From Acidobacteriota bacterium (GTDB lineage Bacteria > Acidobacteriota > Terriglobia > Bryobacterales > Bryobacteraceae), in NCBI GenBank assembly GCA_017307505.1, contig JAFKEE010000038.1, positions 81,760-145,759 of the forward strand: a DNA stretch of 64,000 nucleotides, given 5' to 3'. Shown in pieces: positions 37,476 to 45,857 of this stretch; positions within the stretch are counted from its first letter, which is position 1, and every line of letters begins with the position of its first letter. Position numbers and translations under genes: made by a program. Under the pieces are notes generated by a model, which saw only the letters and a program-made list of their open reading frames with translations, did no database searches and was not told the DNA's origin.

Positions 37476-38618
37476 TTAATTCGCTTCGGTAATCACGGCC
37501 GCCACCGGCCGCTCCCCCACCGGAATCATCGTGAACAGCGGAGCCGATTTCGCCCGCCCCGGCGCAATCGCCGCAATCCGGATCACCGCCACATCGCCCG
37601 AGGCCCGATTCAACACCAAGGCGTATTGCTGGTCCGGCGTCACCACAATCGAACCCGGCTCCATGCCGACGCCCGTCACTGCCACGACCTTCTGCGTCGC
37701 CACGTTGAACACCGTGATGGAGCCCGCCTCCGGGTTCGCCACAAACAGATAGTTCGCCACCGCCGGCGCATCCGGCTGCGACGAGATCGCCATGTTCCCC
37801 GGCCGGCGCCCGCTCAAAGACGTCTGCGCAATCTCCGTCCGGTACACATACGCGATCACCACGGCATCCCGGCCCGGACCGGTCAGGAAAAGCTGGCCGC
37901 CGTCCGGCGTCATGCACATGTGCTCAGGACTCAGCGCCAACGGCAGCTGCGTGACAATCGCCCGGCTCACCGGATCCACAAACGTCAACCGGTGGGCGGC
38001 GCTTTCCGCCACAATCAGGAGCTTGCCGTCGCTCCGGAACCGGACGCCCCCCAACCCGGGCTCCAACTGGACCGGCGGAGCAACCCGGCCGGCAGCCAGG
38101 TCCACCAGAACCATCGACCCGTCCTCCAGCGTCACCGCACCCAGTGCGTTCTGCCGGGCCAGATCAAACGCCACCGGAGGGGCAGGCAGCACGATGGGCT
38201 TCCCTGCCCGGAAAGATGCCAGGTCCAACGGCGTCAACTGCGCCGGATCTTTCATCAGGCACCACAGCTTGCCGCCCTGCGCGAGGGCCGCCAGCGGCAC
38301 CCCGGGCAGCTTCAGGCTCCGGATCCGTTTCCTGGCTTTGGTGTCGATCTCTTCCAGTGTCTGGCTCTTGGGCGCCAGCGCGTAGATGAGCCCCTTGGCC
38401 GGATCGGGATGGCGGATCAGCGCTGAAGGCGGTGCGGGCAGCTCAATTCTCGACTTGACGGCGAAGGCCATCAGATCGACGGCTGCGACGGCAGGCGTCC
38501 CCGCTGTGGCCACAAAGGCGAAACCGCGATAGCCGGAACCGGGCTGGGTATTGCAGCCTGTGAAGAGGGCCGCGCCGCCAAGCACGCTGCCGCCCAGGAT
38601 GGAGCGCCGGGAAATCAC
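37476..38618 (-). CDS. Tat-exported beta-propeller lipoprotein (YncE-like)
   Basis: A 380-residue protein with a Tat signal containing SRRSILGG and a lipobox-like FTGC (Cys22). The rest is a repeat of blades such as AYVYRTEIAQTSL, GSITVFNVATQKVV and GSIVVTPDQQYALVLNRASGDVAVI, typical of YncE-like seven-bladed propellers. It is probably a periplasmic lipoprotein that binds an unknown partner. The start is a GTG at 38618 that overlaps the stop of the zinc-ribbon gene (GTGA), indicating translational coupling. Confidence 0.85.
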   Translation of the reverse strand: MISRRSILGGSVLGGAALFTGCNTQPGSGYRGFAFVATAGTPAVAAVDLMAFAVKSRIELPAPPSALIRHPDPAKGLIYALAPKSQTLEEIDTKARKRIRSLKLPGVPLAALAQGGKLWCLMKDPAQLTPLDLASFRAGKPIVLPAPPVAFDLARQNALGAVTLEDGSMVLVDLAAGRVAPPVQLEPGLGGVRFRSDGKLLIVAESAAHRLTFVDPVSRAIVTQLPLALSPEHMCMTPDGGQLFLTGPGRDAVVIAYVYRTEIAQTSLSGRRPGNMAISSQPDAPAVANYLFVANPEAGSITVFNVATQKVVAVTGVGMEPGSIVVTPDQQYALVLNRASGDVAVIRIAAIAPGRAKSAPLFTMIPVGERPVAAVITEAN

Positions 38619-38905
38619 AGGAACGCGGTCGTCTTAATGCCGGAAATCTCAAAGGTGCGGCGGCAGCGCGGCTGTTTGCACTGCACCTTGTCGTCCAGCA
38701 GCACCATGTAACTCTGGGCTTTGGCGAACTTCGCCCGATCCCGCTCGTCGGCTCCGCCGGGCAGCCGGTCTTTCTTTGTCCGCACCAGCCACCGCAACGG
38801 ATAGTCATCCATGACGCGGCAATGAGGGCAGTTCAGACGCGCCGGCTTGGTCGCCTGAGATTCGGAGTAGAATAACCGCTCGTCCACAACCCCTGATGAT
38901 CGCAC
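38615..38905 (-). CDS. small protein with a two-part zinc ribbon
   Basis: A protein of about 96 residues, with CPHC (about 26-29) and CKQPRC (about 76-81), which form a plausible zinc ribbon. No further domain is recognisable. The start is uncertain: GTG 38905 is only 12 bases from the start of the divergent peptidase-like gene, and GTG 38887, just after AGGGG, is an alternative. The gene is translationally coupled to the downstream propeller gene. Confidence 0.7.
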   Translation of the reverse strand: MRSSGVVDERLFYSESQATKPARLNCPHCRVMDDYPLRWLVRTKKDRLPGGADERDRAKFAKAQSYMVLLDDKVQCKQPRCRRTFEISGIKTTAFL

Positions 38906-38917
38906 AAAATAGAAGAT

Positions 38918-39751
38918 GTGACAGCCTCTGCCATTGTTCTGACCGCCGCTCTGCTTTCCTGGCGAACCGATATCGAAACCAAATCAGGCACGCAGCTCTT
39001 TGTTGCCGTGGTGGAACACGACGAAGCGGCGAACACCTATAGCCTCGACGCGTCGACGCCCAACCGGGCCCTGTTCGCCGAATACCTGAAACAGAGCGGC
39101 TTCCTGGATCAGTTCAGCCGCATGTACTCCGTCATGATTCATCACAAGGAGGACGGCCGGAATGCCTTCCTCGTCATGCTGAATGGAGCACGCCGTAAGG
39201 AGTGGGCCGGCAACGAGGAAGCGCTCATCGCCCACGAGTTCGGCCACGCGTGGGTGAAGGCGGAAGGCTATCCAACACCCATCTTCGTGAACAACCGCTG
39301 GGCCTGTGTCGCCATCCATGCCGGCGACATTACGCAGCACGTCCTCATCCGCGCCGAAATGGAGCGGCGCGGCATCGATCATAAAACGTTCTGGCTGAAA
39401 TCGCTGGAAGACGCGTCGAATCAACTGGAAACGGGTCCGGCTCCGCCGGAAAGCGATCGCTGCCGCCGGGTCCAGCAGGTGGCCCAGCTGGTCGACCTCA
39501 CACTCGGCCTGAAGCCGGGCGAGTGGGCCGGCCAGGAGAAGTACGAGCAGCGCGTGCACAAGGCGATGCCCGAGGTGGAAGGCACCACGCGCGAGGTCGT
39601 CGAGTACATGCGCAAACACAACATGGTCAACCGGGATGAACACCGGGAAGCCCTTAAGTTTGTATTCGAAAAACTCAAAGATCTCGCTTACGCGCGAACG
39701 ACCGACTACCGGGTCTATGCTACGCTCAAGAGGTACCCGCACGTCACGTGA
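38918..39751 (+). CDS. putative zinc metallopeptidase (HEFGH motif)
   Basis: A 277-residue protein that I cannot place in a named peptidase family. Its HEFGHAW (about 107-113) is an HEXXH zinc site in a helical context; a conserved Glu in HVLIRAEMERR could be the third ligand. The N-terminus has a short hydrophobic stretch that may be a weak signal or an anchor. GTG 38918 is the only start consistent with the frame (ATG at 38916 is followed by TGA). It runs into the mreB upstream region with 41 bases between, but belongs to a different function. Confidence 0.75.
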   Translation: MTASAIVLTAALLSWRTDIETKSGTQLFVAVVEHDEAANTYSLDASTPNRALFAEYLKQSGFLDQFSRMYSVMIHHKEDGRNAFLVMLNGARRKEWAGNEEALIAHEFGHAWVKAEGYPTPIFVNNRWACVAIHAGDITQHVLIRAEMERRGIDHKTFWLKSLEDASNQLETGPAPPESDRCRRVQQVAQLVDLTLGLKPGEWAGQEKYEQRVHKAMPEVEGTTREVVEYMRKHNMVNRDEHREALKFVFEKLKDLAYARTTDYRVYATLKRYPHVT

Positions 39752-39792
39752 TGTGGTGCGCCCAACAGGGCGCCAGTAAAACAATCCACGAC

Positions 39793-40818
39793 ATGAACAT
39801 CCGCTCGCTTTTCAGCCTTTTCTCTTCGGACCTTGCTATTGACCTGGGGACGGCCAACACTCTGGTTTTTGCCCGGGGCAAGGGGATTGTCGTCAACGAA
39901 CCTTCGATCGTCGCCATCAACAAAACCAACGGCGAGGTCGAAGCGGTAGGTAAAGAAGCCAAGGACATGCTGGGCCGCACGCCCGGTAACATCGTGGCCA
40001 TCCGCCCCATGAAGGACGGCGTTATCGCCGATTTCAAGGTCACAGAGCGGATGCTGAATTACTTTATTCAGAAAGCCCACGGCCGCAAGATGCTCGTCCA
40101 CCCGCGCATCGTCATCGGCGTCCCCAGCGAAATCACACAGGTGGAAAAGCGGGCGGTCATCGACTCCGCTTACCGCGCCAAGGCCAGTGAAGTGCACCTG
40201 GTGGAACAGGCGATGGTCGCTGCGATCGGCGCCGGCCTGCCCATCACGGAGCCCTCCGGCAACATGGTGGTCGATATCGGCGGCGGCACCACCGATGTGG
40301 CCGTCATTTCTCTCTCGGGCATCGTCTATGCGCGTTCCGTGCGCGTGGCCGGCAACGAGATGGACGACGCCATCATGCAGTACTTGAAAAAGAAGTACAA
40401 CCTGCTCGTCGGCGAACGCACGGCGGAATCCGTGAAAGTTCAGGTCGGCAGCGCCTTCCCGCTCGACAAGCCGCTCACCATGGAGATCAAAGGGCGCAAC
40501 CTGATCGAAGGCGTTCCGCGTACCATCCTCATTAATGATGAGGAGATCCGCGAAGCTCTCGGCGAATGCGTGGCCACCATCATGAATGCCATCCGCGTCG
40601 CCCTGGAACGCACGCCGCCCGAACTCAGCGCCGATATCAGCGACCGCGGCATCGTCCTCACCGGCGGCGGCGCCATGCTGAAGAATCTTGACCGCCGCAT
40701 CCGCGAAGAGACGGGACTGCCGGTCTCCATTGCGGAAGACCCGCTGGCCAGCGTCGTGCTCGGCACAGGACGTATGCTGACCGATTTCAAACTCCTGCGC
40801 CGGATCGCGATCGAGTAG
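39793..40818 (+). CDS. mreB: rod shape-determining protein MreB
   Basis: A 341-residue bacterial actin. Residues show the phosphate-1 motif DLGTANTLVFARG, the MVVDIGGGTTDVAVISL phosphate-2 motif, IVLTGGGAMLKNLD and the final VVLGTGRML. The N-terminal MNIRSLFSLFSSD amphipathic helix is the usual membrane-binding segment; this fixes ATG 39793 rather than the ATGs upstream at 39748. No strong ribosome binding site precedes it. It is the first gene of the mreBCD-mrdA-rodA operon directing cell-wall elongation. Confidence 0.97.
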   Translation: MNIRSLFSLFSSDLAIDLGTANTLVFARGKGIVVNEPSIVAINKTNGEVEAVGKEAKDMLGRTPGNIVAIRPMKDGVIADFKVTERMLNYFIQKAHGRKMLVHPRIVIGVPSEITQVEKRAVIDSAYRAKASEVHLVEQAMVAAIGAGLPITEPSGNMVVDIGGGTTDVAVISLSGIVYARSVRVAGNEMDDAIMQYLKKKYNLLVGERTAESVKVQVGSAFPLDKPLTMEIKGRNLIEGVPRTILINDEEIREALGECVATIMNAIRVALERTPPELSADISDRGIVLTGGGAMLKNLDRRIREETGLPVSIAEDPLASVVLGTGRMLTDFKLLRRIAIE

Positions 40819-40851
40819 TTCCCGCCCCGGGCGCTCGCTCTGACTTAGGCT

Positions 40852-42030
40852 ATGGAAACGTTCCTCAGCCGCTACCGCAACCTGAGCGTGCTACTGGCGC
40901 TCATCGTCGGGCAGTTGTTGTTGCTCGCTTACCAGGTGAAAGCGCGCGAAGACGTGCGCCTCATCCGGTTGTGGGCGGTCACGGCGGTTACCCCGCTTGC
41001 CCGCGGCATCGAATGGGTACGCGGCGGAACGGGCGGGTTCTTCTCCGGCTACATCTTCCTGCGCGACGTCCAATCCGAGAACATGCGCCTGCGCCAGGAA
41101 CTGGGCCAGATGAAACTACGAAACCAGTTCCTGACGGCCGAACTCTCCACGGCCGATCGGGCCAAGGCGCTGCTCGAATTCCGCAGCCGCATTCCTTCCA
41201 AGACGCTGCCGGCCCGCGTGATCGGCACCGGCACGGGGGCCAACTCGCGGGTCGTGTTTGTCGATCGCGGCTCCAATGACGGCGTCAAACGAGGCATGGC
41301 CGCCATTACCCCGGAGGGCATCGTCGGCAAAGTAGTCGCAGCTTATCCCATGGCATCCCTGGTACAGCTGATCACGGAACAGGGTTCGGTCGCAGGCGTC
41401 ATCTCTCAGAAGAACCACGTGCGCGGTACGTTGAAGGGCCAGGGCACCCCGAACTGCATCGTGGATTACGTCCAGAACGAGGACAAGCTCGAGCCGGGTG
41501 AATGGTTCTACACCTCGGGAGCGGACCGCATCTATCCGCGCGGCCTGCCCGTGGGCCAGGTCAAAATGGTGCGCGAAGGCCGGGGCGGTAAGGAAGTTGT
41601 GGTCGCGCCCAGCGCCGTCACCGGGTCTGTCGAGGAGATGCTCATCGTGATCGACGGCGTGCAGGGGCTCATCCCGGAACCCGAGACACCCGCATCGCCC
41701 CAGATCAGCATTCTGCCTCCGCCACCGCCCATTGCGGGCGAAGAGCAGCGGGTTGCCCCCAGTGCCGCCGGCGAAGCCGCAGGCGCCAATCAGACCGATG
41801 CCGACAAGCTGCGGGAGAAGTACCGCCGCATCGGCGAAAGCCAGGGCGTGGAGATCGGCTCTCCCGGCCCGCTGGCCGACTTCAACCGGAATCCTCCGCC
41901 GCCGTCCGCACAACAACCCGCACCAAACAGTACAGCTCAACCGGGCGCCCAGACCCCGGTTGCGCCCAGGACGCCCCAGGGCACTCAGCCCCCCTCCGCT
42001 CCTAAGCCCCAGGAGCCCCGCAAGCAATGA
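40852..42030 (+). CDS. mreC: rod shape-determining protein MreC with long C-terminal tail
   Basis: A 392-residue periplasmic scaffold. One N-terminal helix (about 12-30), a coiled coil (about 62-108; SENMRLRQELGQMKLRNQFL), and the two-lobed beta domain (LPARVIGTG, NDGVKRGMAAITPEGIVGKV) are present. From about 265 the protein continues as a Pro/Ala/Gln-rich tail of about 120 residues, absent from short MreC homologs. Its stop overlaps the mreD start (ATGA). It links MreB to the periplasmic wall machinery. Confidence 0.95.
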   Translation: METFLSRYRNLSVLLALIVGQLLLLAYQVKAREDVRLIRLWAVTAVTPLARGIEWVRGGTGGFFSGYIFLRDVQSENMRLRQELGQMKLRNQFLTAELSTADRAKALLEFRSRIPSKTLPARVIGTGTGANSRVVFVDRGSNDGVKRGMAAITPEGIVGKVVAAYPMASLVQLITEQGSVAGVISQKNHVRGTLKGQGTPNCIVDYVQNEDKLEPGEWFYTSGADRIYPRGLPVGQVKMVREGRGGKEVVVAPSAVTGSVEEMLIVIDGVQGLIPEPETPASPQISILPPPPPIAGEEQRVAPSAAGEAAGANQTDADKLREKYRRIGESQGVEIGSPGPLADFNRNPPPPSAQQPAPNSTAQPGAQTPVAPRTPQGTQPPSAPKPQEPRKQ

Positions 42031-42563
42031 CCGAATACGATGACCGGATCCTCCAGGCGGGCCCCCGCAAGGCCAAAATCTCGCATTTTCGTCCCGCCGC
42101 CTACATCATCATTCCGCTCATCGCGATCCTGTTTCAGGTGTACGTCCCGCGTTTCGTCGACTTCTTGTCTTATCTGGAACTGCCGCTGCTGGTGGTGGTT
42201 TACTTCTCGCTGATGCGGCGCCAGCCTGTCGCCGGCGCTGTGATCGGCACGGTCATCGGCCTGGTGCAGGACTCCCTGTCGCAGCATCCGCTGGGCATGT
42301 TCGGCATCGCCAAGACCCTGGTGGGCTACTTTTCCGCCTCCATCAGCATGCGCTTCGATGTCGAGAACAATGCGCTGCGCTTCATCCTCAGCTTCTTCTT
42401 CTTCCTGTTCCACCAGGTTGCCTTCTGGGTGTTCGCCCGCGGACTGCTGGGCCAGAACATCGAGCTCCAGATCCCGCAGAGCATCATCTTCGCGTTCCTC
42501 AATGCCGTGGTCGCCGTTCCACTCTTCCTGATAATGGATAAACTGAGAGTTGAGGAACAGTAA
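42027..42563 (+). CDS. mreD: rod shape-determining protein MreD
   Basis: A 178-residue multi-helix membrane protein with about five helices (for example RPAAYIIIPLIAILFQVYV and AGAVIGTVIGLVQDSLS), the usual MreD size and plan. It stands between mreC (overlap) and the PBP2 gene (nine-base gap). It anchors the elongation complex in the inner membrane. Confidence 0.93.
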   Translation: MTEYDDRILQAGPRKAKISHFRPAAYIIIPLIAILFQVYVPRFVDFLSYLELPLLVVVYFSLMRRQPVAGAVIGTVIGLVQDSLSQHPLGMFGIAKTLVGYFSASISMRFDVENNALRFILSFFFFLFHQVAFWVFARGLLGQNIELQIPQSIIFAFLNAVVAVPLFLIMDKLRVEEQ

Positions 42564-42572
42564 GGAACTCAC

Positions 42573-44474
42573 GTGAAACTGATTCCGCAGGAACGGCAGC
42601 CCGACGCATCGGTCACCCGCCCACTGATCCGCGACGACACGAAATTTGCCGCCGGCAAGATCGCTGTATTCCAGTACTTTGCCGTCTGCGTGTTCGTCTT
42701 CCTCGCCCTCGGTTACTGGGATCTGCAGGTTCGCAACGAGGAGTTCTACCTCGAGAAGGCCTACCAGAACCAGATCAAGAGCCTGCCCATCCCGGCTCCG
42801 CGCGGCAAAATCATCGATCGCGATGGCCGCGTCATCGTCGACAACCACTCCTCTTACCGCGTCATCCTGTCGCGCGACAACCTGCGGGAAGAGCATGTGG
42901 CGCCCATCGCGGCCGGCCTGAATCTGGATCCGGCCGACCTCTCCTCCAAGATCCGCCGCTACCGCCGCCAGCCCACTTACCTGACCATCTCCTTGAAGGA
43001 AGAGCTTTCCGCCGACGAGCTGACCTTCGTCGAGGCCCACAAGGGCGCGGACTCTTTCCCCGAGATGGAACTGATCAAATCCCAGTTCCGCGTCTATCCC
43101 AAGGACGGGGTCGCCGCCCACCTGCTGGGGTATGTCGGTGAAATCAATGAGCCGGAGCTGAACTCCCAGGAATGGGCCAATCACAACCCCGGGGATATCA
43201 TCGGCAAGTCCGGCATCGAGCGCTATTACAATGAGCAGCTTACCGGCGTCGACGGCCAGCGCCAGGTGCGCGTCGACAACCGCCAGAACACCAGGGAGGT
43301 TCTGGGGATTACGGAAGCCCAGCCGGGCAAGGACCTGAAGCTGACCATCGATCTCGACCTCCAGGTGGTGGCCGAACTCGCCATGCAGAACAAGCGCGGC
43401 GCGGTGGTGGCGCTCGACCCGCGCACCGGCGAAGTCCTGGCCTTTGTCTCCACGCCGGCGCCCGACCCGAATCACTTCGTCGGCCACATTGATGCGAAGG
43501 AGTGGTCCGCGCTGGCGACCGATCCCTACAAGCCGCTGTTTAACCGCGCGCTGGCGGCCCAGCAGGCGCCGGGTTCGACCTTCAAACCCATCATGGCGCT
43601 GGCGGCCCTGGAGTCCGGCATCATCGACGAGAACTTTACCGTGCAGTGCAACGGCGGCGCCAACTGGTATGGCCGCTGGTTCAAGTGCCACAAGAAGACA
43701 GGCCACGGCATGGTGAATCTCAAGACTGCCATTGCCCAGAGCTGCGACGTCTTCTTCTACGCCGTCGGGAACAAGCTGGGCATCGACAAGATCGCCGAGT
43801 ACGCCGAGATGACCGGCCTGGGCCACAAGACGGGCATCGACCTGCCGGGCGAGAAGGAAGGCGTCGTGCCTTCGTCCAAGTGGAAGATCCGGACCCAGCG
43901 CGAAAAGTGGTACGCCGGTGAGACCATCTCGGTCTCGGTCGGCCAGGGCGCACTCACCGTCACCCCTCTGCAACTGGCCAGCGCCATTGGCGGCATCGCC
44001 ACCGGCGGCGTCTGGATGCGTCCGCATGTTGTGAAGGAAGAAGGGGACAAGGCGGAAAAGCTGGAACCGGCCCGCAAGGCGCAGCTCAATCTGGACAATG
44101 TGAACAAGGTAATCGCCGGCATGTACGCTGTCGTGAACGAATGGGGTACGGCGTCGATGGCCCGCATCCCGGGCGTCGAACTGTGCGGCAAGACCGGCAC
44201 CGCCCAATTGGCTTCGAATGATCTGTTGAAGAGCCGCGACATGGGCGAGGCGTTCCGCGATAACGGCTGGTTTGTCGGCTTCGCGCCGCGCACGTCGCCG
44301 GAGATCGTGGTGGCTGCTCTCTATGAAAACGGCGCGCACGGCGACCGGGCGGCGTGGATCGTACGCGACGTGGTGAAAGCTTATTTCGACAAGAAGGCGC
44401 GGCTGAACAAACTGCAGCAACCCGCGCCCGGGGTTGCGAGTCTGCTGAGCCCGCCCAGGGAGATTGCCCGCTAG
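42573..44474 (+). CDS. mrdA: penicillin-binding protein 2, elongation transpeptidase
   Basis: A 633-residue class B PBP. One helix at about 30-50, a pedestal domain (PAPRGKIIDRDGRVIVDN), and a transpeptidase with the nucleophile in GSTFKPIMALAALE, SCD in AIAQSCDVFFYAVG (second motif) and KTG in LCGKTGTAQL. GTG 42573 with AAGGA seven bases upstream is the start. The final TAG overlaps the GTG of rodA by one base. It cross-links new wall during elongation with RodA as partner glycosyltransferase. Confidence 0.96.
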   Translation: MKLIPQERQPDASVTRPLIRDDTKFAAGKIAVFQYFAVCVFVFLALGYWDLQVRNEEFYLEKAYQNQIKSLPIPAPRGKIIDRDGRVIVDNHSSYRVILSRDNLREEHVAPIAAGLNLDPADLSSKIRRYRRQPTYLTISLKEELSADELTFVEAHKGADSFPEMELIKSQFRVYPKDGVAAHLLGYVGEINEPELNSQEWANHNPGDIIGKSGIERYYNEQLTGVDGQRQVRVDNRQNTREVLGITEAQPGKDLKLTIDLDLQVVAELAMQNKRGAVVALDPRTGEVLAFVSTPAPDPNHFVGHIDAKEWSALATDPYKPLFNRALAAQQAPGSTFKPIMALAALESGIIDENFTVQCNGGANWYGRWFKCHKKTGHGMVNLKTAIAQSCDVFFYAVGNKLGIDKIAEYAEMTGLGHKTGIDLPGEKEGVVPSSKWKIRTQREKWYAGETISVSVGQGALTVTPLQLASAIGGIATGGVWMRPHVVKEEGDKAEKLEPARKAQLNLDNVNKVIAGMYAVVNEWGTASMARIPGVELCGKTGTAQLASNDLLKSRDMGEAFRDNGWFVGFAPRTSPEIVVAALYENGAHGDRAAWIVRDVVKAYFDKKARLNKLQQPAPGVASLLSPPREIAR

Positions 44475-45565
44475 TGGCCAACTACCGTTCGCTGCGTGAT
44501 CTTGACTGGCCGCTGCTTGCCGTCACTCTCTCTATCTGTGGACTAGGGATACTCCAGATTTATAGTGCAACGCTGGATACCGCCTGGCGTTCCGCATGGT
44601 GGAAACAGCTGCTGTGGATGGCTGCCGGCCTGGTGATGATGTGGCTGATGACCAAGATCGACTATCACACCTTACTTGGTCAGGTTCCACTACTTTACGG
44701 CATCACTTTGACTTTGTTAGTGGTTACTCCGTTGATCGGCCGGCTGGTGTGGGGCTCGAAGAGATGGATCCCCATCGCCTTCGGCTTTAAGTTTCAACCT
44801 TCGGAGTTTGCCAAACTAGTGATAGTATTACTGGTAGCCCGGTATCTGACCGAACTGAAGAGCGACCGGTTGGAAGTTCGGGATCTGCTGAAGCTAGGGG
44901 GCCTGGTAGGACTTCCATTCGCCCTGGTGGCAGCACAGCCGGATCTTGGCACGTCCCTGACGTATGTGCCGATCCTGTTGATTGGGTTATATTTAGGTGG
45001 TGTCCGCTGGCAGCATGCGGCGAGCGTATTAGCCCTTGCGGCCGTGCTGATGCCGGTTGGCTGGTTTTTCCTGAAAGACTACCAGCGAGCCCGATTGGAG
45101 ACGTTCATCGACCCGATGAAGGATCCGATGGGCAAGGGGTATCAGGTGATCCAGTCGAAGATTGCTGTGGGTCACGGAGGCATTTGGGGTTGGGGAGTCA
45201 CACACGGCTCTCAGACTCAGCTTCGGTTCCTGCCGGTGGCTCATACAGATTTTTTGATCTCGGCGTTTGCCGAGGAGCATGGGTTCGTAGGCATTCTGGT
45301 CGTGCTGGGGCTGTACTTCCTGCTTCTGATGCAGATTGTGCAAAATGCACAAACGGCGCCGGACAGGGCTGGAATGTTCATATGTATGGGAGTTTGCTCG
45401 CTGTTGCTGTTCCACCTTCTGGTGAATGTGGGAATGGCAGCGGGGCGGATGCCGGTCACTGGCATTCCGCTGCCCCTGATGAGCTACGGGGGATCGAGCA
45501 TGTTGTCGGTGTTTATGATGCTGGGCCTCGTAAATAACGTACGGCTACGGCGATTTGTTTCGTGA
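44474..45565 (+). CDS. rodA: peptidoglycan polymerase RodA (SEDS family)
   Basis: A 363-residue polytopic membrane protein with about ten helices. Signature segments are KRWIPIAFGFKFQPSEFAKL, AAQPDLGTSLTYVPIL, the QSKIAVGHGGIWGWG loop and GIPLPLMSYGGSSML. GTG 44474 shares a base with the mrdA stop (TAGTG), so it is the coupled start; an in-frame upstream ORF is only a shadow. The codon use is more mixed, with TTA, GTA and GGG, than in the upstream genes of the operon. SEDS proteins polymerise lipid II with the class B PBP. Confidence 0.95.
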   Translation: MANYRSLRDLDWPLLAVTLSICGLGILQIYSATLDTAWRSAWWKQLLWMAAGLVMMWLMTKIDYHTLLGQVPLLYGITLTLLVVTPLIGRLVWGSKRWIPIAFGFKFQPSEFAKLVIVLLVARYLTELKSDRLEVRDLLKLGGLVGLPFALVAAQPDLGTSLTYVPILLIGLYLGGVRWQHAASVLALAAVLMPVGWFFLKDYQRARLETFIDPMKDPMGKGYQVIQSKIAVGHGGIWGWGVTHGSQTQLRFLPVAHTDFLISAFAEEHGFVGILVVLGLYFLLLMQIVQNAQTAPDRAGMFICMGVCSLLLFHLLVNVGMAAGRMPVTGIPLPLMSYGGSSMLSVFMMLGLVNNVRLRRFVS

Positions 45566-45857
45566 CGCGATTTTGAGTGAGTGGGCCGGAAGGGACGTCC
45601 CTCCGGCGCCAGGTGACAATTCAGCATGTTTTCGAGAGCGGCTTTTTAGAAGTCGCCGCTGTGGATTCGTCTCCAGACGCGAAGAGCTCTGGAATGATCG
45701 AGTTGCAGTCCAGGTAGAGAAGAGTTTCTTGAATTGAACGGCGCGCGCGGGGCCGGTTTCGAACCCCGGGTTGTAGCGCTCCACCTGAGCCCGAAGGTTG
45801 GACCCAGTCTCTCGAGTTCCTCCACTCCCGTCGCGCACGGAGAGCGGAGGTTGATTG
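45566..45857. promoter_or_regulatory. long leader upstream of the RNase E/G gene
   Basis: No gene is visible. Structures include CCGGA(A)GGGAC/GTCCCTCCGG at about 45592-45612, which follows rodA and could terminate it weakly; AGCGGC / GCCGCT at 45637-45642 and 45655-45660; and a symmetric CCGG...CCGG element about GGTTTCGAACC near 45755. GGAGG at 45846-45850 is the ribosome binding site of the next gene. Genes for RNase E are autoregulated through long leaders in other bacteria, so these folds deserve attention. Confidence 0.45.

Noticed and set aside
41985..44420. An 811-codon frame opposite mreC to mrdA
   Set aside because: It has no recognisable protein features and spans several well-supported genes on the other strand.
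45735..45790. A tRNA T-arm-like sequence (GGTTCGAAACC on the minus strand) between rodA and the RNase gene
   Set aside because: No acceptor stem, anticodon arm or CCA could be paired with it; it is only a symmetric CCGG element.
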